In this document: piece after piece, positions 32,724-43,114 of the stretch | Position numbering within the stretch: the first letter of the stretch is position 1 | How the letters are laid out: every line of letters starts with the position of its first letter | Origin: Tremella fuciformis | Taxonomy: Eukaryota; Basidiomycota; Tremellomycetes; Tremellales; Tremellaceae | Direction: 5' to 3' | DNA: 64,000 nucleotides | NCBI GenBank assembly: GCA_032768795.1 | Contig: CP136491.1 | Span: 3,226,501 to 3,290,500 of the forward strand | Notes under the pieces: model-generated | What the model was told of the DNA's origin: nothing | The model's database searches: none | Seen by the model: the letters and a program-made list of their open reading frames with translations, nothing else | Program-made: the position numbers and the translations under genes

Positions 32724-35700
32724 CTATAGATGGCGATATGACCGCGCTTGTCGCCGTGTCGTATTCTCGCCGGAGAAATATGGCTCGCCACCAGATTTCT
32801 CACGACCGTATTGAGCGTTGTTGGACCACACGCTGCGGTTCAGCCCAAGCCCATGAAGATAGCTATCATACGGAGATGACGTACTCGCAACGATCATACG
32901 GCCCTGCGCCTGCTCGATCTCTTCCTCCAACACCGTGACCAGCTTCGGCTTGCCCGGCCGGGCAAACTCCGCCATGGCATTCATGGCTGTATAGTCGGCC
33001 TCGTCGATCCATAGTGCCGCATCGCCATTCGGATCCTGACCGTTGTCCTCAAGAAGAACCATCGACTGGCTGCGCGAGGTCTTGAGCAGGTTGCGCACGC
33101 TCTCGCCTGCGATGGACTGGCCATCGTCGAAGAACATTGACGGCGAAGGAGACGGGCCGGCCATGGCGCGAGACCCGCCGTATGGGTCATAGCGATCATA
33201 TGTGGACGGCGCGAGGGACTGGAAAGATTGTCGTCGATCAAAGCCGCCTGGACCAGCGGCCGCGGCAAGTGGTTGGGAGTACGAGTAGGATTGCGAATGC
33301 GGAAGCTGGGCATGGCCATGAGTCGGCGATGTCGTGGAATAGTCCGAAGTACGCAAAGGAGACGAGGCAGGAGGCTCATATCGCGACCCTCGGCCACCTT
33401 GGCCGCCTGCAGCTGCGGCATATGCCAGTTCGCTGCTGCTTTCTTCGGCCTCATGCATCGAAAATCGAGGACCTGGTCGACGTTGAGGCGGATACGATGC
33501 TGTCGGACCAGACCCACTGCCCCTATTGTGCCTCCCCGCTGATCGAGCTGCTGCTTTGCGTGATTTGGCGCGTCGTACTTTGCCCTGATGCTGGAGTCGA
33601 TCGGAGAGTTGATTCTCGGCCGGGTCATTCACGTCCTCCTCGTCTTCGTAGTTGGTCAAGTCCACAACGTCTGCGTAGGTGGCTGACGCCATGCCCTCCA
33701 CAGTCTCTTCGTCCTCGTACGGCATGTCGACACTCATTTGACTTGTGACACTGTCAGTTGAGCCGCGCCGTGCCGTTCCAGGTGCGCCACGAGCAAAGCC
33801 GGGTGTGGGTAGCGCGAAATCGTCCCGTGACTTTGAAGCGTTCGTAACGAAAATGTCAATCTGCAACTGATTGGCAGACAAGGCTTCTCGGCAACGATGA
33901 AGCTGATGTGCCACCCAAGCGATTTCGGCTGACCGTCAGCGGCCGTAGATTCCCAGGGCGTGTCACGCACCGTATTCCCGTGCGACCCAGCAGAAACGAA
34001 CCCTTTGCGTCTTGAAGCCTCGCCCATGTCGACCAGAGATGACATTCGAAAGGTAGTCACAGATGGCAGCGCCAAAGCTCACACCAGATCCGCCGCAGAT
34101 GATTACAACGGATGAAAAATCGCCCCACCTGACACGGCCAGCAGAGCCCATGGGTCCGTCAACCATGGCCCGCACATGGACGGGAGGCACGGTCACGCTG
34201 CCCTGGTTGCCGGTCTGCATTGAAGCGAGTGACAGACGTTTATCAGGCATACCGGACAAGCCCATGTTGGCTAATGACTTGCGCCTGACGAGGTCAAATA
34301 GTTGTCGAGTGAGACCTTTTCGTGCCTTTACAAGCAAGACGATCTCGGTCGGATCGTTGTTCAGAATCGTGAATGGATGCGACTGGAAACGCGACAGTTC
34401 TGGCAGGTACAACAGGACACTTTGACCCGGAGCCCAGCGAAGGGGATGAGTCGTGCGGATAGTAAGGCGAAGGGTGCGAGAGGGCAGGAGCTGCGCCTGC
34501 GCGTAGCCGACCGGGATGGGAGGTGCAACAAGCGGGCCAGACTCAAGCTGTCCCGCTACTGCCAGAGTCGGTATGGAACGTCGATCGGCTGTGTCGTACA
34601 TCGAGGCTTCCGACTTTTGCCGTTCATGTGCGTTCACGGGGAAATAACCGCCGTGCGAGACAGCGGTCGATGAGGCAGGTGTCGATCTGCCATCTCTGCT
34701 GTACGTGTCACCGCCATATTGCGCTACTCGGCTCTCGTATGATCCGAGCGGCTGCAATGACCCCTCGTCATAGTATCCAGCGCCGCCGGCGCCAAATTCT
34801 CGGGACCCGGAGTAGTTCAGTGGGGTTTCGGGTCTCGTGCCTGGTATCTCGGATTGAGGAACTCTTGGGAGTGTTTTGTCCGCGTATGGTGTGTCATACG
34901 AGTATTGTGATGGCTGCTTGAAATCGGCCATACCGTACGAGCCATCTGCGCCCAGCGTGGTGTCTCGGTAAGGCTTGCCGGCCACGAGATTCGATTGACC
35001 GGCTCTTCTTCTGGACAGTCCATTAATCCGCGCAAAGCGCATCAGACGGACCGCTCGCTCTGCTGCCCACAGCCCTCCTGCCGCCGCCATCCAGTACCAG
35101 AGTACAGGATGGTGGACGGCACAGGCTGCGATAGTGATGAGCACCGTGAGGACGTGAGCAATGTAGAAAAACTATTCAATCAGTACCGAGACCCCACCGC
35201 GCAAGTAGCACTCACCTCGTAGCGGTTCTTTCGAATCGGGCGAATACTCAGTGCCATCACAAGCGTTAGAGCGAAATAGGCGACGGATCCAGCGATGAAC
35301 CGATAGTTGGTCCACATGACCACCCAAACCTTCTTTCCGTTGTAGCTGTCCTGGAAGAGCTGGATGGTCCACAAGACCACATGAGCTGTTGTTGCGATCC
35401 ACACGATCCAGGCGGACAGGCGATGGAAAGAAGCGAGCTTGTCCGCAAAAAGGTGGGTGAACCATTTGATCGACAAGACAGCTACAGGCGGGGCCTTCAG
35501 AGCGAACAGGACGACGAGAGGCATGAGCGCAAAAGCAATGTCACCGAAACGGGACCCGGAGGTCCAGAAAGACTTGGTGATCGTGTAGTATGGCGAGTTG
35601 TTTGCACGCTTCATGGCTTCGAACACCCTCCGGGCATACGAAGGACGTAAAGACCGCTTGAACGAGGACGAAAAGTCGAGCACTGAAGACGACGGGATGA

Positions 35701-36349
35701 TGTAGTCCGCGCCGACGACACAGAGAACGGCGGTGATAATAGCGATGATGCCGGTAGCGACGAGCACGCTGTTGCTCGGCCAAGCCCTTGCTCTGCGCCC
35801 TGGCTTCTTTGATCCGAGCGTCACTCGCTTCATCCCCCATCTCGAATACGCTGCGCCCATCGAGCCACCGGAGAGCCTGGCATGGTGTGCAGCGGCATAT
35901 ATGACGGCAACGAGGGCGAGTACCATCCACAGCAGATACGCATATCGATATGACGGTGAGCTGCGAAGTCAGCTTGTGACCAGGTTTCCCTCCTGGGCTT
36001 GGGTGCCCCCCTCACCTCATCATATGTTGCTGCAGGTACGCCCAAGCATAGTCCGAATCGCTGGTCCCGGCCGAGACGGTCGGCGTGTTCTGCCATTAGC
36101 TTCAAGGCCTGCCCCGCGACGAAATGAACCGACCGCCACGGCACCTGCAAATCAGCGTCCATTCGAAAGGTCAGGCAGTGGATGAGTGGATAAAGCCGCC
36201 CGCCCGCTTGTTTCGCTCGCGATGCATGGCAACTCACTGGTGACTGTCCCAGTGATCGATGCTTGCGGTGCATACGACGTCACATATTTGAAGGGCGGTG
36301 TGTACGACTGAGTGGCCAGCGAGGCCGTAGTCGCGCCGGTCACCGTCAT
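32724..36349 (-). CDS. ferric-reductase-like transmembrane flavocytochrome
   Basis: Family role: transfers electrons from NADPH through FAD and haem across a membrane, typically reducing ferric iron before uptake. From ATG 36349: an extracellular-type N-terminus, a first helix (LALVAVIYAAAHH), then the ferric-reductase core with candidate haem His pairs in FHRLSAWIVWIATTAHVVLW and YIAHVLTVLITIAACAVHH. The FAD motif HPFTI is near 34360 and the NADPH-binding GGSGVSFG near 34080. Two features are unusual: a disordered insertion of roughly 130 residues between the last membrane helix and the FAD domain (Tyr, Ser and Pro rich, 34500-34960), and a long Ser/Gly-rich stretch inside the C-terminal half (32950-33750). 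At least four introns. Divergent from uS10m. Confidence 0.88.
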
Positions 36350-36701
36350 CGTTGCCGCAACACCGCGTCGCCGCTGGTCTCACTGCGCGTCCACACCGAT
36401 GCGATCACCTCGGATCATGCGAGTCCCTGCATTGGTGTGGGGGACGGATCTGATCCGGTGTTTGCTGTGTCGTTGTGCAATGCAAGGTGAGGGGAATGTT
36501 GTCAATTTTGCTATTGTGAACCGAATCGCAGAGGGCGGTGTTGAAAACGGTGACATCGGCTGGCTCAGATCTCAAGTTAGCGCATCACACGCGAGGAACA
36601 CGTGTTAGTCCCTGGAGGCCCTGATTACCCCTGACCCCTGGAAATTGTCGAAACGGATAAGTTCAACCATTCACTTCGCAAAACCTTCAACATTCTCCAG
36701 A
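36350..36701. promoter_or_regulatory. divergent promoter, ferric reductase / uS10m
   Basis: 352 bp between two divergent start codons. No gene inside; no specific binding site can be assigned with confidence. Confidence 0.45.
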
Positions 36702-37514
36702 ATGGTCCTCCGGGCCACCAGAGGGCCCGTAGCCTCACAAGCCTTGAGGCTCGCCAGGTGAGCCTCCGCCTCCTCAAGCTAAACAAAGCTGACCGACAGC
36801 ACATCCGCGGTCCCCTCATCCAGCTCATCATCCGTTCCAGCAGCCGACTCTTCAGCATCCTCCTCCTCGCGCATCCTCACATTCCCACCACGCGAACCGC
36901 TTCCCCGTCCGCACAAATGCCACGTCGCAACGCTCGCACTGCACGCCCACCATCCATACAACCTCGACCTGTACACCTCCTTCGCTCTGGCCGCAGCGCA
37001 CAACATGCGCATGCCCACCTCAGGTGCCGCTGCCCTCCCAACGACTAAATCGCTATGGACTGTGATCAAGTCTCCCTTCGTGCACAAGAAGGCCCAGGAG
37101 AACTTTGAGCGGCGCACTCACCGCCGGATCATCAAGGTGTACGATACGGATCGGGATACGGTGGATCTTTGGTTGCGGTACCTGAGGAAGAACGGCATTG
37201 GCGGCGTTGGGCTGAAGGCGACCGTGCATGAATGGGTCGAGTATGGGTTTGGGAGGAAGGAGGTGGAAGGGCTGGAGAAGGAGTGGGAGGAGGGAATGAG
37301 CGTGGGCGACGTGGAGAAGGCGGCTGAGAAGCTCGTCAAGGCATTGTCGGCCGATGCGGTTTCAGAGGAGCAGCCGTCTGCTCAAGCGTCTGTTAAGTCT
37401 GCACCTGCGGCGGAGATCACGGACGTGCGAGGCTCGGCAACGCCTACGGCAGATACTGCCGAACCTTCTCCTCAGCAGACCTCTGATGCGCAAGATCCGC
37501 CCAAATCTAGCTAG
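36702..37514 (+). CDS. RSM10: mitochondrial small-subunit ribosomal protein uS10m
   Basis: The first exon encodes a short Arg-rich mitochondrial presequence (MVLRATRGPVASQALRLA); a 41-nt intron (36759-36799) then joins a Ser-rich linker. The S10 domain follows: FPPREPLPRPHKCHVATLAL, YTSFALAAAHNM, KSPFVHKKAQENFERRTHRR, and VDLWLRYLRKNGIGGVGLKA. The C-terminal third is an Ala/Pro/Ser-rich extension beyond the usual domain end. Works in the mitochondrial small ribosomal subunit head. Confidence 0.92.
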
Positions 37515-37708
37515 CAGCGTGTAATCTCCATGCACATCGCTCCATCAAACCAGACCTCTCTGCAGACTCCCTATCTGCGAATCGTCCGTGTATGCCCAGG
37601 AGTTAGGTAGGTCGATAGTACATCCGAGGTGACATCGGTTACAAACAACGGTCTGACGAATCTAGTCGCACTCAGCGTCGCCGCCCGCCCTTCCCTTAGC
37701 CTAACAGC

Positions 37709-38817
37709 CTATGTCAGAGCGCCCTCATCCTCTTCAAGCGCCTTCTTTATGCGGAGCAAGATGGCGGTCTTGTGATTGTCCAGACGGGTGACCTGATCGT
37801 ACTGATATACGGCGGCAGTGTATCGTTCCACGTCGCCCTCCTCGCATGCCTGCATCAACTCGTGCGCAAACTTTGCCTCCCGGGTCGAGGGGAACGTCAC
37901 GTCTTTCTGGGCGAACTGCTCGAGTATTCTTTGGGTTGTGACCAGGTCCTGCGATCTCAGACTTCCTGCAGATAATGGCAGGAGGGGAACTGACGCCCAT
38001 GGCCATGGAGCAGATGGCTGCTCGTAGCCAGTACTCCTTGACCGAGTATTTCGTCAAGGCGCTCGTCAGACTCCAGTCGGCAACAGTCATGTAGAGCTCC
38101 ATCGATCTTTGGTAATCTTGCAAGTCCGCAGAAAGCTCCGCCGCCTGCTGGTAGCACTGGTTGGCGGTCCTGCACCGTCAGACAAATTGCCGCTTTCCTT
38201 TGTTGATGGTGACTTGCGCGTTTGCGTCTTCCTGCTTGTACCAATCTCCAGCTCGCACAAAGCTATCCCGTGCTTTCGCCATGTCCAGTCCGTCTTGCGC
38301 ATAGATCCCTGCGATCTGCCTGATGAGCTTCTCGTGAGAAGGACGTCTCCAGCTCGAAGATTCACCTCCTTTTCGCGGTCAGCTGCCTGTCGGAAGTTGC
38401 CGGCCTGAGTCAAGAGCTTGATCGTTTGGTGCAGCGCCGTCACAGCCGCTGATGATCAGAATATCATCGCTTGATCGACCAGAGCTGCCGACCTTCAGGA
38501 TCGCTCTTCTTGTAACTCTTGGCGGCGTTATGCCAAGCATTCATCGCATCGTTGTTCTCGTTGGCCTTTTGTCGACATGCCGCCTCCCTAGCACACCGTG
38601 AGCTACTGAGACCTCGTCAAGAGAGACGCGTGGCGCACCGCTCGAACGCCTGACCGGACTCGGTCCACCGCTTCTCAATCTTGAACGCGTTGGCGGCTTG
38701 CTGAAAGAGATCGCCGGCCTCCTCGAACTTTGTGCTCGAGCTGCCAAACCACCCTGGGGACGAAGACGCCTTCTTCTCCGCCTTGGCTAACAGTTCGTCG
38801 GCTTGCGATTTGGGCAT
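37709..38817 (-). CDS. SEC17: alpha-SNAP / Sec17
   Basis: Adaptor that binds SNARE complexes and recruits the NSF/Sec18 ATPase to disassemble them after membrane fusion. ATG 38817 gives MPKSQADELLAKAEKKASSSPGWFG, the conserved N-terminus with the hydrophobic membrane-attachment loop. TPR-like helical repeats follow: FEEAGDLFQQAANAFK, AVTALHQTIKLL, QCYQQAAEL and DYQRSMELY. The conserved C-terminal block DVERYTAAVYQYDQVTRLDNHKT ends in the acidic EEDEGALT. Five or so short introns. The frame is open upstream of 38817 but the conserved start is clear. Confidence 0.94.
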
Positions 38818-39310
38818 GGTGTATGGTTCCCTTGACACCGGTCGAGAGGCAAAGATAGAGATGCCATCCGTGGTCCGTCCGATGACGTTGAAGGGGACCG
38901 CCGAGCTATGGCAAGCATGATATGCGGTGATCGCCGAAGCCATTCCGGAACCTTCGGTGATATTGCTTAGTCAGCCTTCGTGGCACTTCCATTCGTCTCT
39001 CCTTCAGCTTGATATGTTCATTCTTCAACCTACATTCAACGAGTTCGTTGCATCTGCATACATACCTCGCGACATCTCACGAAACAGCGTCCATCAGTCC
39101 CGAAAATTATCGAAACGAAAGCGCTAAGTGCTGAGTAGCAGCGACAGCACAGCAGCAGCAGCAGCAGTCCAACGAAGCAGAAAGGAGAATCGACATCCCC
39201 GGTGCCCAACAAGCGGGGTCCTCAGGCCGAGAAAAAACGGCCTAGCAGTAGAATAGGAGTAGCGCTATACAGCTGAACGAGGACACGGCCGAGGTCTTGT
39301 GAAGCGCAAC
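38818..39310. promoter_or_regulatory. divergent promoter, SEC17 / U2AF1, with a CAG run
   Basis: 493 bp between divergent starts; contains a short (CAG)n microsatellite near 39148-39166. Confidence 0.5.
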
Positions 39311-40200
39311 ATGGCATCCCATTTGGCCAACATCTTGTGAGTCGCCTCTGATCCTGTTCTGCTCGAGAGCTGACGAGATAGCGGTACCGAGCAGGACCGG
39401 GTCAACTGCTCGTTCTACCTCAAAATCGGTGCATGCAGGCACGGCGATCGATGCTCAAGGTGAGCTCCTATTTCGTGTCGTTGTAAGACGCAGAAGGCAG
39501 AAGCTGACAGCCCAGAAAACACATCAAACCTCAATTCTCAACAACCATTCTCATCCCCAACGTTTACAACAACCCCCGCCACACACCTGAAGGGCAGAAC
39601 ATGACACCCGAGCAGCTACAAGAAAACTTTGACAAGTTCTACGAAGATTTCTTCATGTGAGCTCTTTCTCCGGCGACTACGCGATAGGGATGGAGCTGAC
39701 AGTCAGTGAACTGGCAAACTACGGCAATGTCCAGGAGATGCACGTTTGCGACAACATCGGCGATCACCTCATGGGCAACGTCTACGTCCGCTACGAGTAC
39801 GAGACCGAAGCGTCCAAGGCGCTGGACGCGCTTAACGACCGGTGGTACGCCATGAAGCCGTTGCATGTGGAATTGTCTCCCGTGAGCGATTTCAAGGAAG
39901 CCTGCTGTCGCCAGAACGAGGTCGGGGAGTGTCTGCGAGAAGGGTAAGTCGCAGCGGTCAAGCTGGTCTGATGGGCAAAACTAACAAAGCAGGTTTTGCA
40001 ACTTTATGCACCTTTGTCACCCGACAAAATCACTCGTGACCAGTCTACAAGCGAGCCAGCGCATGTCCCGGCGACAAAGTGCAAAGGATGGAGAGGCCGA
40101 TGGACAAGATATGGGCTGGACACCAGGAGCACGAAAGGGCGGAGCAGAATGGAGACCTGGCAAGTCGAATGCGGCTGTCAACTGGCGCGACGTTCGATAG
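39311..40200 (+). CDS. U2AF small subunit (U2AF35/U2AF23)
   Basis: Recognises the AG at 3' splice sites as a partner of U2AF large subunit. ATG 39311 begins MASHLANIF; the first CCCH finger is VNCSFYLKIGACRHGDRCSR. The U2AF-homology RRM follows, with NVYNNPRHTPEGQN, FYEDFF, VRYEYETEASKALDALNDRWY, then the second CCCH finger (FKEACCRQNEVGECLREGFCNFMH). A short Arg/Gly-rich tail ends AAVNWRDVR. Four small introns. The retained small subunit fits an intron-rich genome with short 3' splice regions, as seen throughout this window. Confidence 0.94.
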
Positions 40201-40350
40201 CGTGCCGAATATTTGAGCGAAGTACGGAGCAGCGCATATGCAAGCTTGCATGAGTCAATGCATGCTTATGATCATGTCTTTTGATGATGGTATCACCGAA
40301 CAATAATGACCAATACCCAGTACAAACAACACTTGGCGACAAAAAGGCGA

Positions 40351-42145
40351 TCATGCTACTACCCCGAGCACATCCTCGTCCACTTCATCCGAGTCCATCG
40401 ACTCGTCAGGAGGTTCAGAAGGGGAGTGCTCACCTGATGCAGATTCAGATTCATCCTCGTCATCATCGTCCCCCAACTCGTCTCCTCCAGATTCCTCGCT
40501 CGAACTGTCTTCAGAGCCGTGCTCGTCGTCTTCCTCCTCCGAAGTGAGAGGACCGGGACTGCTAGGCAAACCGATGAATTCAGAATTATCCTCAAAGCCG
40601 CCCTCAACAGGCAAAGCTTTCCCTTCTCCCTCTTTCTCATCATCTGCGAGACCGATCTCGGCAGCTTTCGCCATAGAAGCTTTGCCAGCCTCTGCGCGAA
40701 TGACATGCCGCAGACCGCATTTTGCGCCGCGAGAGCAAGTCCCTTTGGCCCGCCATTCTCCACACTCCCAAACGTGAAGCTCAGGACACGAGCCCGCTTC
40801 CTTCCCACACCATCCCTCTCGGGCGAAGGCTTCGCAGACTGGCGCTCCCTGGGCGACCCTCACATGCGGGTAGAGACAGGTTGGACCATTCTTGCAAGAA
40901 GACGACGATTGGAAATGAACGCAAGAAGGCGTGTTGTGCGCGGTCGGTTCATGCGATAGGGGACATGAGGCGGATGTGTGCGAACAGGTGGAGCGGAGGA
41001 ATTTTGGGCAGATGGCCAGCCGGCCGGGGATGTGGGCGTATGGACAAGTAAGAGCTCGGTTGCAGCGGCCTGATCAGTCAAGTGAGGAGTGTTAGTACAA
41101 GGTTTGTAAGGAAAGGGCAAACCGAATGTAACAATGCCGCGTCAGTCTTTGCTCGCGCTGGCCTGTCGACGCACCGGTCTTGGTGTAGTATCTGCAGGGC
41201 TTCTTGGCCAACTCGGCGCTGAAACATAAGCACAATACAGGTGTGAGACGAATGAATGAGAGTGAGCTGACCGGCGTGAAGCTGCGACTAGATTGCCTTT
41301 AGATGTGCGACGGTACTTTTGCCCGTCATATTGGACGGACCGTCGGGTAGGGGTGCCGACGGGTTGCAGGCCTTTATCGGCAGCAGTAGGTTGGACTTCT
41401 GCATGATTGAGAGAGCGTTCACGAGCTGTACGAAATGACTCACCTCCGATGCGGACTAGTTTGCTGCCGCCTTCTTCGAATTGGAATATGACACCATCAA
41501 TGACAACTTTTCTCGGTCCACCCCCAGTCTCGGCGTCTGAACGGGTGGAAGTGATGACCGATATGTCTGCCGGTATTCGCGAGCGCTTGGTGCGTGCAGG
41601 CGGCGGTCTCGATTTCAATTGCTGACTACACTACATGAGTCAAGGCGCTTGTGAGGCCAGACTGCGCTTGCCTCTTTTCCACGGTCATGAGACTCATATT
41701 GCCTGTTCTACTCGTCGATGCCACCCAGGCGGCAGCATCCTTGGAAGCTGAACTTTTCTCCATCTTGTCGGCATCCTGTAATGGCGGAGATACCTCTCCT
41801 TCTTCCCTCAAAACTGCCTTGGAGGTCTCCGCAACCTTTGATGATCCAGAGGAAGACGATGCGATTTGAGAGGCCCTTTTATTCTGCTCTCTCAGGTCCA
41901 GCCCGTAGACCTTGCCGCCTCGTCCTCTAGCAGGATGTATGCGACCACGAAACGCCTGTTGTGCTGATGGCCGACCGCGATATGGGTGAAATTGAGCTGC
42001 GTGAGTGGGTTTTGCGGCATGTCGCGAGATTGCACCTAGAACGGTGAGAATGGCCTTTTGGCGCATTGCACGTACCTGATAGACGGGCTATCTCCTGCTC
42101 CATGAGGAGCTTGTGCCTCTGAGACTCGGTGGTAGGAGGGGCCAT
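40351..42145 (-). CDS. five-finger CCCH zinc-finger protein (ZC3H3-like)
   Basis: Likely an mRNA polyadenylation/export-linked CCCH protein, by resemblance to ZC3H3. ATG 42145 begins MAPPTTESQRHKLL; the N-terminal half is disordered and basic. The C-terminal half has five consecutive CCCH fingers: KPCRYYTKTGRCNRALTCPYAH; ICPKFLRSTCSHTSASCPLSH; SCVHFQSSSSCKNGPTCLYPH; VCEAFAREGWCGKEAGSCPELH; and WECGEWRAKGTCSRGAKCGLRH. A long Asp/Glu/Ser-rich acidic tail ends the protein. Introns separate the first finger from the rest. CPSF30-type proteins also have five fingers, but the long N-terminus and acidic tail favour the ZC3H3 type. Confidence 0.85.
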
Positions 42146-43114
42146 GAGGTGAATCTTGGCGTCCAGCAAAAGATAACAATACAGAGAAGAAGCATGATCG
42201 CAGCTGAAAGGAAGCCTCGACTAGGTAGATCGTGCAGGAAAGTGCGCGATAGGGCGTAGCTCGTTATTTCAATTCTTTTTTAGCTCTGAATTTCTAATCA
42301 GGTATTCAAGTTATTGGTTCTCAGGCAATTTGGAAAACCTAATGCAATTCCTTGTTCTTTGGTTCCGTTAGACATGGGGGGGTGGGACACCCCCCCAAGA
42401 CCCCCCCTTGCGCCTAGCGGCGCAGCCATCGCAGCCCTTACGGGTCAAGCATCCGGCAAAGCCGGATGTACTGTAGAACATTGATTAGTTGCAAGCTAAA
42501 GCACTTCATCAAGAGATGCGCAAGTGCTTGTTGGGCATGCTAGGCTGATCAGATGATCATAGGCATGCCAAGCTGGTCACAGGGGCTATGTCACAGCTGC
42601 CACCTGGCAAGCCTATTGCAGTCTTGTCAGACTTGCGCTATTGTAACCATTTTGGTGCAATGATAGGGCAGGGTATGGCAGTAGCTATGTAGGCGATTGG
42701 TTCTGCTACAGAGATCATTCCATGCATCAGCCTCATGCATAGATCTTTATTCTCTGATGAAAGGCAATTTGGCAAGGACACAATGCATATTAGGATTGTG
42801 CTGATGAAATCAGAATGGCCGGAATTTTCTTATTTAATTCCCCCATTTACCGTTTTCGTTCCAGGGACACCCGCAGAAATTCGCCCCGTAAGAGCTACGC
42901 TGATTAGAGTTGGGTGGCCAATACATAACGGGGAGGCGTATCTAAATACCCGAGAGTGGCGAGAGGGCCGTGCGTGATGGTGATGGGCGGCAAATTGGAT
43001 TGGATGCACACACTGACACACCAGACACTCACCATCGTCTTCGTGTTGGCTCAAGTGTCCGAATCTCTCTTCTGTGACTCTTCTCTTCTGACCTCCTATA
43101 CTCTCGACGGCGTC
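42146..43114. other. divergent region with a compositional island
   Basis: About 970 bp between the CCCH gene and REC8. From roughly 42,250 to 42,850 the sequence is unlike its surroundings: AT-rich patches, then a hairpin of 7 G and 7 C (42376-42382 / 42390-42396), another C7 run, GCGCCTAGCGGCGC, and a perfect 8-bp stem CATCCGGC/GCCGGATG (42450-42468). A 20-base near-repeat (GCATGCTAGGCTGATCA / GCATGCCAAGCTGGTCA) follows near 42,535-42,580. No convincing protein frame. A degraded mobile element is possible but no ends could be defined. Confidence 0.5.

Noticed and set aside
33137..33748. Plus-strand frame opposite the ferric reductase tail
   Set aside because: Shadow of a Ser/Gly/Arg-rich coding region on the other strand.
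42360..42470. Mitochondrial DNA insert, suggested by the G/C-rich palindromes within AT-rich sequence
   Set aside because: No mitochondrial gene fragment was recognised; the palindromes alone are not enough.
42735..42977. 80-residue plus-strand frame in the island before REC8
   Set aside because: It spans the edge of the odd-composition block and has no family features.
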